Assembly (NCBI GenBank): GCA_018712245.1
Contig: DVHE01000068.1
Coordinates: forward strand, 1 to 64,000
DNA from: Candidatus Avoscillospira avicola
GTDB taxonomy: Bacteria; Bacillota; Clostridia; Oscillospirales; Oscillospiraceae
Reading direction: 5' to 3'
Length of the DNA: 64,000 nucleotides
Shown here: positions 7,762 through 15,406 of the stretch, one piece after another
Layout of the letters: each line of letters opens with the position of its first letter
Numbering within the stretch: position 1 is the first letter of the stretch
Notes under the pieces: generated by a model
Seen by the model: only the letters and a program-made list of their open reading frames with translations
What the model was told of the DNA's origin: nothing
The model's database searches: none
Made by a program: the position numbers and the translations under genes

Positions 7762-8583
7762 TTGACCAAAAAGAAGCGGCGGCTTTGGCTGCTGGCGGCC
7801 TTGGCCGCCGTGGTGGTCTCCGCCCTTTACCATGGGACCCTGGACCCCGAGACCTGGCAGGTGTCCTCCGACCGGCTGCCCCCGGCCTTTGAAGGCCTGC
7901 GGGTGACGCTGCTCACCGACCTCCACGGCGCCAGCTTCGGCCCGGACCACCGGCTGCTGCTCCAGGCCGTGACAGACCAGCAGCCGGATCTCATCGCCAT
8001 CAGCGGCGACCTGGCCGACGAGCGCACCGCCAAGGAGACGCTCCCGACACTGCTGACCGGCTTGGCGGAAATCGCGCCCACCTACTACGTCACCGGCAAC
8101 CACGAGTGGGTCCGGGAGGACACCGAGGACCTGCTCCAGGAAATCGCCGGCTGCGGCGTCACCGTGCTGCGCAACGACTACCTGCTGCTGGAGCGGGACG
8201 GGCAGACCATCGTCCTGGCCGGGACGGAGGACCCCAATGCCTACCGGGATATGGAGACGCCGGAGGCGCTGGTGGCCCGCATCCGGGCGGAAGTCCCCGG
8301 GGATCCATACATCCTGATGCTCTACCACCGCAATAATTCCCTGGCGCTCTGGTCACAGCTGGGCGTCGACCTGGTGCTGGCCGGCCATGGCCACGGCGGC
8401 GTGATCCGTCTGCCGTGGGTGGGCGGACTGCTGGGCGTGGACCGGCGGTTCTTTCCCAAGGACTGCGAAGGACTCTACCACGACGGGCGAACCACGCTGG
8501 CCGTCTCCCGGGGCCTGGGCGGCGTGCGGCTTTTCAACCGCCCCCATCTGCCCACATTGGAGCTGCATCGGTCTAATCCGTAA
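7762..8583 (+). CDS. Membrane-anchored calcineurin-like metallophosphoesterase (YkuE type)
   Basis: A 273-residue phosphoesterase with an N-terminal signal anchor (KKKRR, then about 15 hydrophobic residues), so the catalytic domain is probably outside the membrane. The two-metal motifs are in order: TDLHG, SGDLAD, GNHEW and GHGHGG. This is the pattern of the YkuE/YaeI family, implicated in lipid or cell-envelope phosphoester hydrolysis. The start is taken as TTG at 7762, 5 nt after AAAGGAGG, rather than the in-frame ATG at 7732, which lies inside the leader hairpin. It is apparently monocistronic. Confidence 0.85.
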   Translation: MTKKKRRLWLLAALAAVVVSALYHGTLDPETWQVSSDRLPPAFEGLRVTLLTDLHGASFGPDHRLLLQAVTDQQPDLIAISGDLADERTAKETLPTLLTGLAEIAPTYYVTGNHEWVREDTEDLLQEIAGCGVTVLRNDYLLLERDGQTIVLAGTEDPNAYRDMETPEALVARIRAEVPGDPYILMLYHRNNSLALWSQLGVDLVLAGHGHGGVIRLPWVGGLLGVDRRFFPKDCEGLYHDGRTTLAVSRGLGGVRLFNRPHLPTLELHRSNP

Positions 8584-8611
8584 ACGTTCTGTGAATTTTC
8601 GTGCGGCGCCG

Positions 8612-8640
8612 TTGGTTTCCGCCGATGGACGCAGTATAAT
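8612..8640 (+). promoter_or_regulatory. Promoter for the zinc-ribbon membrane protein
   Basis: TTGGTT (8612-8617), 17-nt spacer, TATAAT (8635-8640). It starts a transcript about 85 nt ahead of the ATG at 8732. Confidence 0.7.
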
Positions 8641-8731
8641 TATTGCAAGAAATATCCGCGCCGCGCCGGAATGCCGCAGAAGTATGCCGGGCGGCGCAAA
8701 TTGACAGAAATTTCGTTGACGGGTGATAAAT

Positions 8732-9118
8732 ATGTTCTCCAAAATCGGCAATTGGTTTCGTAATTTTATGATGGGCCGCTACGGTTCCGACCAGCTGAAT
8801 CTGGCCCTGCTGGGCCTTGGCATTGTCATGATGGTGCTGGGTGCGCTGCTGGGTATGTGGTTCCGGTGGGCACAGGTTTTGAACTTCCTCTGCTATGTGC
8901 CTTTGGTCTGGTGTATTTTCCGGGTCTACTCCAGGAACATCGCTGCGCGTCGCCGGGAAAACCAAGCGTTTCTTGGCTTTTTCCAGCGCTTTAAGGACCG
9001 GGAGCATCGGTATTTTCACTGCCCCAAGTGCGGCCAGATGGTCCGCGTGCCCCGGGGCCGCGGAAAGATCAACATCCGCTGCCCCCGGTGCAGCGAACGG
9101 TTTATTAAAAACACGTGA
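8732..9118 (+). CDS. Small membrane protein with C-terminal zinc ribbon
   Basis: A 128-residue protein of unknown function. Two adjacent membrane helices lie at about residues 22-42 and 48-66, then a basic linker (RRREN). The C-terminus contains CPKC near residue 96 and CPRC near 118, a typical four-cysteine zinc ribbon. The architecture, two helices plus a ribbon, is common in Clostridia hypothetical proteins. ATG at 8732 follows GGGTGAT; an upstream GTG at 8723 overlaps that site and is less likely. It ends 13 nt before a terminator hairpin that is itself duplicated (see element at 9132). Confidence 0.75.
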   Translation: MFSKIGNWFRNFMMGRYGSDQLNLALLGLGIVMMVLGALLGMWFRWAQVLNFLCYVPLVWCIFRVYSRNIAARRRENQAFLGFFQRFKDREHRYFHCPKCGQMVRVPRGRGKINIRCPRCSERFIKNT

Positions 9119-9131
9119 TGGCACAAGCGAA

Positions 9132-9368
9132 AATGCCGCTGCGGACTGTCGGTCCGCAGCGGCATTTTGAGACTGTCAAAAAACCTCGCTGAAGACTGCC
9201 GTGATAGAGCAGCGGGGGATGGGTGCAGGGGGCGAAGGGCCCCCTGCACGTTCAATCAGTTCGTTTTTGCAACTTATTGAAGTTGCAAAAACGGGGGACA
9301 GCGGGGCGAAAATACTTTTTCGACACGCTGAATGCCGCTGCGGACTGTCGGTCCGCAGCGGCATTTTG
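9132..9368. mobile_element. Structured ~162-bp element between two identical terminator hairpins (copy 1)
   Basis: A terminator palindrome (AATGCCGCTGCGGAC, loop, GTCCGCAGCGGCATTTT) occurs at 9132-9169 and again, 38 of 38 identical and in the same orientation, at 9331-9368. Between them lies a sequence that begins ACTGTCAAAAAA and ends CTTTTTCGACACGCTG. Inside are a GC hairpin (GTGCAGGGGGC/GGCCCCCTGCAC) and an AT hairpin (TTTTTGCAACTT/AAGTTGCAAAAA). Near-terminal TGTCAAAAAA and TTTTTCGACA form imperfect inverted repeats. It carries no ORF. A homologous copy lies at 41.1 kb and a decayed one at 54.3 kb. The convergent genes on each side keep one terminator each. Confidence 0.75.
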
Positions 9369-9383
9369 TGATTTCATTCGGAG

Positions 9384-10313
9384 TTATTCAGCGCTGATAT
9401 CGATCCCTGCTTTTTTGAGGATGGTGGGCACGTTCTTCTCCGCGCCGATGGCCATGATGTGAACGCCGTCGCAGAGCTTCTGCTCCTTGATCTGCGCGAT
9501 CATTTCGGCAGCCATCTCAATGCCCATGGCCATCGGCAGACCCTTGACGCCCTTCTCCTTGCCCTCGGCGGCAGCGGCAGCCAGACGGTCGATCATATGC
9601 TGAGGCACGGCGATGCCGGGGACGTTCTCGTTCATGTACTTGGCCATACCGGCGGCCTTGAGCGGGATGATGCCGGCCATGATGTGGGCCTTAATGCCGG
9701 CCTTGTCCACTTCGTCCATAAACCGCTTAAACTGCTCCAGGTCAAAGATGCCCTGGGTCTGGATGTACTTGGCGCCGGCGTCCACCTTCTGGCGGAGTTT
9801 GTTAATCTGCAGGAACAGCGGCTCATAGACCGGCGTGACAGCGGCGCCCTTGTAGAACCGGGGCGTTTCCTTGAGGTCGTTGCCGCCGCAGTCCTTGCCG
9901 CTCTCTTCCATCTGGGTGAGCATCCGCAGGATACCCACGGAGTCCAGATCGTAGACAGGCTTGGAGTCCTTCACGTCGCCCACGGTGGGGTGATCGCCGG
10001 TCAGCGCCAGCATGGTGTCGATGCCAAAGGCGGCAGCGGAGAGCATATCGCCCATAATGGCCATCCGGCTGCGGTCGCGGCCTGTCATCTGAATGATAGG
10101 CTCGCAGCCGGCCTCCTTGAGCTTGATGCAAAGGCCCAGCGAAGTGGCCTTGAGGCTGGCGGACTGCATATCGGTGACGTTGATGCCGTGAACCTTGCCG
10201 TTCAAGAGGGCGGCGGCCTCCATCTGCTCGGAGAAGTCATAGCCCTTGGGGGGCGCCATTTCTGCGGTGACGCCAAATTTGCCGCTTTCCAGTGCTTTCT
10301 CTAACAGGCTCAT
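9384..10313 (-). CDS. metF: Methylenetetrahydrofolate reductase, MetF-type
   Basis: A 309-residue TIM-barrel flavoenzyme reducing 5,10-methylene-THF to 5-methyl-THF. Family landmarks include TAEMAPPKG near residue 16, NVTDMQSA near 45, QMTGRDRSR near 75 and LALTGDHPT near 102. It is translationally coupled to the MetV-like gene: the upstream stop and this ATG share position 10313. In acetogenic and related anaerobes the MetF-MetV pair works as one enzyme. Whether it serves methyl supply for methionine or a Wood-Ljungdahl pathway cannot be told from this window. Confidence 0.94.
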   Translation of the reverse strand: MSLLEKALESGKFGVTAEMAPPKGYDFSEQMEAAALLNGKVHGINVTDMQSASLKATSLGLCIKLKEAGCEPIIQMTGRDRSRMAIMGDMLSAAAFGIDTMLALTGDHPTVGDVKDSKPVYDLDSVGILRMLTQMEESGKDCGGNDLKETPRFYKGAAVTPVYEPLFLQINKLRQKVDAGAKYIQTQGIFDLEQFKRFMDEVDKAGIKAHIMAGIIPLKAAGMAKYMNENVPGIAVPQHMIDRLAAAAAEGKEKGVKGLPMAMGIEMAAEMIAQIKEQKLCDGVHIMAIGAEKNVPTILKKAGIDISAE

Positions 10314-10960
10314 TATTTCTTCCCCCTAATGTTGATGGTACGCGGATAGCTCACGTCGCCGTAGCCCTTGTCGGGACGGGTCTGGGCCAACTTGTCCAAC
10401 TGACCCAGCTCTTTGAGGCGGTTGTAGATGAGGATCCAGGCGCAGTCGTTCTCCGGATTCACTTCGCACTTGCCGTTCTTGGCGCCGCCGCAGGGGCCGT
10501 TGACCAGGCTCTTGGCGCAGCGGGAGATGGGACAGATGCCGCCGGTCGTGCCCAGGACGCAGTTGCCGCAGAGATGGCAGGCCTCTTTGAACAGGCCGAA
10601 TTTCACAGCTTCGCCCAGGAACATGGTGTTGTTGGAGGGATAGACAGGCACATTGATGTTGGCGGCCACCACCTGCACGCCGTCGCCGCAGGACATGGCC
10701 ACGATGGCATCGAGATTCTGGTTCTGGAAGGACTTCAGCGTGCCCCGGACGCCCAGATTCATGCAGCAGTATTCGGCAACGCCGGTGACGACCACCGTGC
10801 GGCCCTGAGACTCGAGGTACGCCTTGAGCTGCTGGATTTCCTTTTCACCGCCGGTGGCGCAGGCGGTGGCGCAGCTGCTGCAGCCGATGATGCCGATGCG
10901 CTTGGCATCGCCCAGCATGGCCATCAGTTCTTCGATGGGTTTCTTCTGCGTAATAATCAT
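10313..10960 (-). CDS. metV: MetV-like zinc/cysteine partner of MTHFR
   Basis: A 215-residue protein of the MTHFR C-terminal (MTHFR_C) family. It is cysteine rich: GCSSCATACATGG near residue 26, then a cluster CHLCGNC...CPISRCAKS...NGPCGG at about 128-162 and CEVNPENDCAW near 170. In acetogens MetV binds MetF and is needed for activity, contributing zinc or Fe-S sites. Start at 10960 (MIITQKKP) follows AAAAGGAG; the longer frame up to 10999 has no ribosome site. It is first in a two-gene operon with metF. Confidence 0.9.
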   Translation of the reverse strand: MIITQKKPIEELMAMLGDAKRIGIIGCSSCATACATGGEKEIQQLKAYLESQGRTVVVTGVAEYCCMNLGVRGTLKSFQNQNLDAIVAMSCGDGVQVVAANINVPVYPSNNTMFLGEAVKFGLFKEACHLCGNCVLGTTGGICPISRCAKSLVNGPCGGAKNGKCEVNPENDCAWILIYNRLKELGQLDKLAQTRPDKGYGDVSYPRTINIRGKK

Positions 10961-11045
10961 AGACCGATACTCCTTTTCGATGGAGCCGGAGGCTCTCATC
11001 CGATGGTGCGGGGGCCGGTCAGGCCCAGCCCGCCAATTTACCTAT

Positions 11046-11074
11046 AGCATAATACATATGCCCCGTAAAATCAA
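11046..11074 (-). promoter_or_regulatory. Promoter of metV-metF
   Basis: On the minus strand TTGATT (11074-11069), 17-nt spacer and TATGCT (11051-11046). The spacing is ideal and the elements moderate; transcription would start about 80 nt before the metV ATG. Confidence 0.55.
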
Positions 11075-11131
11075 TAGGAACCGTCATAAACAAAAATAAA
11101 TTTACATCAAACCACAGGCAATCCCAGACCA

Positions 11132-11416
11132 TCAGACCTCAAAATCCACGGCGCCCCGGGCCGACCGGATGGATTTGCACAGCTGGGAAACGGCCACATG
11201 CCGCGGATCGTGTTTATAGCGCTCCAGGGCGTCCAGGTCTTCAAAGTCGGCAATCAGACAGGCGTCGAAGTTGTTGCCGTCTTTACAGTTGACGCCGATT
11301 TCCATCCGCAGGATCTCGGGGATGACGCCGTCCAGCGCCTGAAGCCCGGCCAGGAACTTCCTCATATTTTCCTCTTCGCCTGCGTTGAATTTCCACATGA
11401 TGACATGGCGGATCAT
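11132..11416 (-). CDS. Dabb-domain (stress-responsive A/B barrel) protein
   Basis: A 94-residue ferredoxin-like alpha/beta barrel protein of the Dabb family, starting MIRHVIMWKF with the typical HVIMWKF strand and ending in the SIRSARGAVDFEV strand. Such proteins dimerise; most have no defined reaction. GGGAGG lies 8-13 nt before the ATG. It is likely a single-gene unit. Confidence 0.88.
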   Translation of the reverse strand: MIRHVIMWKFNAGEEENMRKFLAGLQALDGVIPEILRMEIGVNCKDGNNFDACLIADFEDLDALERYKHDPRHVAVSQLCKSIRSARGAVDFEV

Positions 11417-11738
11417 AAAATAACCTCCCGTTTTTTCTCCATTGTACCACGGCCTGCCGCGGCGGGGCAAGACCCCCGTGGACCTGACAGCGATAGCGCA
11501 TCGGAGCAATCTTCCTGTACAGCTGTGGGATGACACCGGCAGCCCCGTGTGGTATGATAGATGCTATAATTTGTGACTGCGGACGCGATCTGTGGATACT
11601 TTCCCGGCCACGGGAAAATAGCTGGTCCATATGCGCTTTCAACCGCCGTCCCCACATTTTTCAAATTTTCCGATTGCCGCACCAAAAACGCACTTCGCCC
11701 TGCAAAACGCGGGGCGACTTGGAGAAAGGAAGTGGCCT

Positions 11739-12857
11739 ATGCCGCCGCGAAACATCCTCTTGAAACCGGCCTCGGGGGACTGTAACCTCCGCTGCCGCTA
11801 CTGCTTTTACCACGATGAAGCCGCGAACCGCGCTTGCCGGTCCTATGGCCGAATGACCCTGGAGACCCTGGAGGCGGTGATCTCCAAGTCCATGGCCGCC
11901 GCCGAGGGGCAGTGTACCTTCGGCTTCCAGGGCGGCGAACCCACCTTGGCAGGGCTGGACTTTTTTCGCCACGTGGTGGCGCTGGAGCAAGCCTACAGCC
12001 GTCCGGGACTGCGGGTCTACAACGCCCTGCAGACCAATGGAACGCTGCTCGATGAATCTTGGGCCGCATTTTTGCGGGAGAACAATTTCCTGGTGGGCGT
12101 CTCCCTGGATGGCCACCAGTCGCTCCACGACCTCTACCGCAAGGACGCCGCCGGCAACGGCACCTTTGACCGGGTGATGGAAGGGCTGCGTCTCTTGAAG
12201 GCCCACCAGGTACCGGTGAATATTCTCACGGTAGTGACGGCACAGACGGCCAGAAACGCCCGGGAGATGAGCAGCTTTTTCCGGCATATGGGCTTTTCCT
12301 ATCAGCAGCATATCCCGTGTCTGGACCCCCTGGGCCTGCCCCGGGGCGGACAGCCCTACTCCCTGACGCCGGAGCGATACGCCCGCTTCCTGATCTCCAC
12401 CTTCGACTTCTGGTTCCGGGAGCGGACAGAGGGGCGCTTCCTCTATAATCGCTACTTTGACAATCTCCTGGGCATCTGCCTGGGCCGGCAGCCGGAGGCC
12501 TGCGGTATGCTGGGCCAGTGCGGCATCCAATATGCGGTGGAAGCGGACGGCAGTGTGTATCCCTGCGATTTTTATATGCTGGACGGCTACCGCCTGGGCA
12601 ATTTCCGGGACAACACGGTGGACGAGCTGGACCAGGCCCGCGAAGCGCTGGGGTTTGTGGAGCAGTCCCGAGCCATCGCGCCGGCGTGCCGGAGGTGCCG
12701 GTGGTTCCCGCTGTGCCGGGGCGGCTGCCGCCGCGACAGGCCGGAAACCGCAGCGGGAGAGCTGCTGGAAAATGTCTACTGCCCTGCCTACCAGACCTTT
12801 TTCGCCCACGCCGCGCCGCGGCTTGAGGCGTTGGTCCGGGCCATGACCGGCAACTGA
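11739..12857 (+). CDS. Radical-SAM/SPASM enzyme, anaerobic sulfatase-maturase family
   Basis: A 372-residue radical-SAM enzyme. The SAM cluster is CNLRCRYCFY near residue 14, with GFQGGEPTLAG near 68 as the SAM-contact strand. The SPASM region carries auxiliary-cluster cysteines: CGMLGQCGIQYAVEADGSVYPCDFY near 255-280 and CRRCRWFPLCRGGC near 317-330. This is the anSME layout that oxidises Cys or Ser of sulfatases to formylglycine, but no sulfatase lies in the window. A role on another peptide remains possible. Start at 11739 follows GAAAGGAAG; the upstream extension lacks a ribosome site. Confidence 0.88.
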   Translation: MPPRNILLKPASGDCNLRCRYCFYHDEAANRACRSYGRMTLETLEAVISKSMAAAEGQCTFGFQGGEPTLAGLDFFRHVVALEQAYSRPGLRVYNALQTNGTLLDESWAAFLRENNFLVGVSLDGHQSLHDLYRKDAAGNGTFDRVMEGLRLLKAHQVPVNILTVVTAQTARNAREMSSFFRHMGFSYQQHIPCLDPLGLPRGGQPYSLTPERYARFLISTFDFWFRERTEGRFLYNRYFDNLLGICLGRQPEACGMLGQCGIQYAVEADGSVYPCDFYMLDGYRLGNFRDNTVDELDQAREALGFVEQSRAIAPACRRCRWFPLCRGGCRRDRPETAAGELLENVYCPAYQTFFAHAAPRLEALVRAMTGN

Positions 12858-12924
12858 TCCGGCAGGCACTGCTATTTTTACGATTTGTTCATGGTATTTT
12901 CAAAGAAATCGCATATACTGATGG

Positions 12925-13090
12925 TGGAGAGGCGATGGCTATGGAGCTGGAGATCAGGTGCCAGCGGGGTAGCCGCCAAGACCACACGGTGTAGGCACTG
13001 TCCTGTGGAGCGGGACTTCCCGCTTGCCCGCCGCACCTGAACAACACATACGCGCCCCTTGCCGACAGCTGCAAGGGGCGCGTTTTGTTC
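12925..13090 (+). ncRNA. Candidate structured small RNA
   Basis: A -10-like TATACT at 12914-12919 precedes about 165 nt that end in a clean terminator (CGCGCCCCTTGC / GCAAGGGGCGCG, then TTTTG, 13051-13087). Within it CAGGTGC (12955-12961) can close with GCACCTG (13033-13039), and CGGG/CCCG pairs lie inside. The + strand has only two short overlapping frames (19 and 39 codons), neither with a convincing ribosome site. It matches no RNA family I can name with confidence; 6S-like RNA is one possibility. Confidence 0.4.
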
Positions 13091-13101
13091 TATTTATCAT
13101 A

Positions 13102-13458
13102 TCAGTGGTCCAGCAGATAGCTCACACCCAGCAGCAGGTAGAGCGGGCCAAAGCAATAGGCCATGAACATCTCCCGGTGGGGAACCCGCTGAGAAAACCA
13201 GTCGGTGAGGATGATGATCTCTCCCAGGTAGGCCAGCGCGCCGAGGAAATAGGCCGCTGCCTTCAGCACACTGCTGCCTGGGACATGGATCAGTGAGAGG
13301 ATAAACAGCAGGGCAGCCAGCGCCACGGCCGTATTGCGGCACAGCAGCGTCCAGTGGAGCCGCCGTCTGTGGCGGCTGTGGGAAATGACTTCTTCCTCTG
13401 ACAGGCCTTCATAGGCATCGTGGACCACGCGGTCCATTTCGTCTCGCACATGGGACAT
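13102..13458 (-). CDS. Two-to-three-helix membrane protein of unknown function
   Basis: A 118-residue protein. The first 35 residues are charged and cytoplasmic-looking (EMDRVVHDAYEGLSEEEV). Three hydrophobic segments follow at about 40-58, 66-84 and 97-115. No known family motif is recognised. AAAGGAG stands 9 nt before the ATG. The stop lies 15 nt from the small-RNA terminator on the other strand, which may serve both directions. Confidence 0.65.
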   Translation of the reverse strand: MSHVRDEMDRVVHDAYEGLSEEEVISHSRHRRRLHWTLLCRNTAVALAALLFILSLIHVPGSSVLKAAAYFLGALAYLGEIIILTDWFSQRVPHREMFMAYCFGPLYLLLGVSYLLDH

Positions 13459-13568
13459 GAAAACTGCTCCTTTCTATGGGGCATGTTTCTGCGGATGGGC
13501 GGGCATAAGAAATTTCACCGGGCGTATAATTCCGCACCTTTGGCGGACACTAAGACCGGGGTGATGGA

Positions 13569-13742
13569 ATGAAGAAGAAAAAGGAGAGCCCTGTTCCCCA
13601 CGAATTGCGTGACCAGCCGGTACCGCCGGCCAAGGGCGCACCCGGCGACATGGACGATGTTCTGCTCTGGCCGGAGGGACCTGTGGGGACAAGGCCGGTA
13701 GCCAGTCTGGACGATACAATTATTTTCGACGGCTGGATGTGA
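13569..13742 (+). CDS. Small hypothetical protein, 57 residues
   Basis: An ATG-initiated frame reading MKKKKESPVPHELRD and ending FDGWM. It is basic at the N-terminus, proline-rich in the middle and acidic at the end, with no membrane segment. GGGGTGATGG precedes the start closely, and TATAAT at 13524-13529 could be its -10. An intrinsic terminator follows 25 nt after the stop, supporting a real transcription unit. I do not recognise the family. Confidence 0.5.
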   Translation: MKKKKESPVPHELRDQPVPPAKGAPGDMDDVLLWPEGPVGTRPVASLDDTIIFDGWM

Positions 13743-13766
13743 CGCGCTGGGGGAATGGCGCATAAG

Positions 13767-13805
13767 ATGTCGTGGAGGCAGAAGCCTCCGCGACATTGCT
13801 TTTTT
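13767..13805 (+). terminator. Intrinsic terminator/attenuator just ahead of the cysteine-rich gene
   Basis: ATGTCG-t-GGAGGC (13767-13779), loop AGAA, GCCTCC-g-CGACAT (13784-13796), then TTTTTT at 13800-13805. The next gene's GGAGG begins at 13806, immediately after the U-tract. No promoter fits between the hairpin and that gene. Confidence 0.8.
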
Positions 13806-13817
13806 GGAGGGTTTTTT

Positions 13818-14084
13818 ATGGCCTGCAATTCCTGTTCTTCCTGCAACAACAGCTCTTCCAACCGCTGCAGCATCGTGTTCCCCGACTTCGTGGCCAATTC
13901 CTGCTGCAACCCCTGCTGCTCCACCAGCACCTGTGGCTGCGGCTGCAACAACAGCTGTGGCTGCAACAGCTGCGGCTGCAGCAATTCCTGCGGCTGTGGC
14001 TGCAACAATGGCAGCAACAACGGCAGCAACAGCAACTGCAGCTGCACCTGCGATACCAACGGCTGCATCTGCACCTGCGATTGA
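13818..14084 (+). CDS. Cysteine-rich small protein (about 27% Cys)
   Basis: An 88-residue protein made almost wholly of Cys, Asn, Ser and Gly. CNSCSSCNN opens it, a short less biased part (SIVFPDFVANS) lies near residues 19-29, then repeated CGCGCNN, CGCNSCGC and CSCTCD units run to the end. There is no signal peptide and no membrane helix. GGAGG sits 7 nt before the ATG. Such composition suggests metal binding (metallothionein-like), a disulphide-linked coat component, or a modified-peptide precursor; none can be proved. Expression must come from read-through of the hairpin directly upstream. Confidence 0.7.
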   Translation: MACNSCSSCNNSSSNRCSIVFPDFVANSCCNPCCSTSTCGCGCNNSCGCNSCGCSNSCGCGCNNGSNNGSNSNCSCTCDTNGCICTCD

Positions 14085-14164
14085 TGTACCCACGCCGGCG
14101 GCTTGCCGCCGGCCTACATGGCGCCGACCACCGGCGCGTTTTCCCGGCGGCTCACTCCGGCGGC

Positions 14165-15217
14165 TCACTCCGCCGGCGCCACCGCTGCCAGCTCCTCCAG
14201 AACCGGCATCGTGCGGCCGCAAGGGCACGGCGTTTCGCTCCAGCGGGCTGTATAGTCCAGAATCACCCGCAAATGCGGCATCGTCTCGCCCACCAAATCG
14301 GTCACAGCCACCAAGCCGACCTTTCCCGGCGGCACCGGCAGCCAGGTTTTCGGGTCTAACAGCTCCACATAGCAATTCTCAGCCATCACATGGAGGCGGC
14401 CTTCGGGACACATGTAGGCCACCACTCCCTCCGACCGCTCGCCCAGATTTTGGGACACCGGGCAGCCGAAGGCCGCCTCCATCTCCCGGCGCTGCGCGGC
14501 GTTGGCCGCGCCCAAGGTAATCGTCACCACCTTGAGCGGTGTTTTCATACGAATGCCCGTTTGACGCATATGGCTCGCCAAACTCATCAGCGCGGAGGCG
14601 CTGCCGGAAAGGTACTCCGGTCGGAAGCGGTCGATCTCCTCCACCGTGGGAGCCACGCTGCGTTCCGTCATGGCGCACACAGAAAGAGACAAGCGGTTTT
14701 TGAGGTAGGGCTCTTCCTGCAGCAGGAAGGAGGGGCGCGGCCTGTCCCACAGCCGCACACTGGGGCTGCCAAAGGTGACGCCAAACCAGCTGAGGCCGCG
14801 CCACCGAGCCGCCTCATATTGCTCCAGCTGCGGCTGAGTCAGGTAGAGCGTCCGCTCCTGCTCCGCCTGGAGGAAGCGGCAGGCCAGCAGCTTTTCCGGG
14901 TTGGCCAGCCGGGAGAGGTGATGGTCGGCCTCCTCAAAAAAATCCCGGAGTAGGATCGGGTCCACCGCCTGCAGGCAATCCAGCGGCTCCCGCCGGATAT
15001 CCAAATCCGTAAAGGGCATATCGGAATAGGCTGCCACCTGAGTCTTGCAAAGATAGAGCAGCTCTGAGAGCCGTTGGCGTAGGGCCAGCTTTCGGTCTTC
15101 CCACGGGACAGCCTCCCCATTCAGCAGCTGACGGGTGCGCGCCGCCACTTGGTTTTTCTGCAAGAGAGCCATGGCGGGATAGACTGCGCCCTCGATCCAC
15201 AGCTTTTTATAGTCCAC
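14165..15217 (-). CDS. CapK/PaaK-like adenylate-forming enzyme
   Basis: A 350-residue member of the phenylacetate-CoA ligase/CapK branch of the ANL superfamily. YLSGSASALMSLA near 200 matches the family segment that follows the ATP-loop region, and SQNLGERSEGVVAYMCPEGRLHVMAENCYVE around 255-287 matches the A5-like motif (Y/LG..E.G...C..G..H...E). The C-terminal portion includes GEVxxT-like GLVAVTDL. It is about 80-100 residues shorter than true phenylacetate-CoA ligases, as CapK-like proteins often are. The GTG start follows GGGAGGAA. The substrate is unknown; acyl or aryl activation for an envelope or secondary product is inference. Confidence 0.75.
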   Translation of the reverse strand: MDYKKLWIEGAVYPAMALLQKNQVAARTRQLLNGEAVPWEDRKLALRQRLSELLYLCKTQVAAYSDMPFTDLDIRREPLDCLQAVDPILLRDFFEEADHHLSRLANPEKLLACRFLQAEQERTLYLTQPQLEQYEAARWRGLSWFGVTFGSPSVRLWDRPRPSFLLQEEPYLKNRLSLSVCAMTERSVAPTVEEIDRFRPEYLSGSASALMSLASHMRQTGIRMKTPLKVVTITLGAANAAQRREMEAAFGCPVSQNLGERSEGVVAYMCPEGRLHVMAENCYVELLDPKTWLPVPPGKVGLVAVTDLVGETMPHLRVILDYTARWSETPCPCGRTMPVLEELAAVAPAE

Positions 15218-15346
15218 TGCGCTTCCTCCCTACAAAGTCATTCAAGCCTTCTTTCAATATACGGGACTTTCTTCCAAACTGCAAGGGGGAATTGCGGAAA
15301 ATTCCGGCGCCACGGGAAAAATATTGGTAAAAATATAAAAACATTC

Positions 15347-15375
15347 TTGACATAGGGGGGAACCTGTGATATTAT
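15347..15375 (+). promoter_or_regulatory. Strong promoter of the five-tRNA operon
   Basis: TTGACA (15347-15352), 17-nt spacer, TATTAT (15370-15375). A perfect dyad TGATATTATC/GATAATATCA (15367-15376 and 15385-15394, 8-nt gap) overlaps the -10 and the expected start site near 15382. Confidence 0.85.
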
Positions 15376-15406
15376 CTTCTGGCTGATAATATCAGCGCAC
15401 AGGCAT

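Noticed and set aside
11739-14084. Possible RiPP cluster: radical-SAM/SPASM enzyme with the Cys-rich small protein
   Set aside because: They are about 1 kb apart with a small-RNA candidate and an opposite-strand gene between them, no transporter or protease is present, and the Cys-rich sequence has no leader/core split. It remains a weak possibility.
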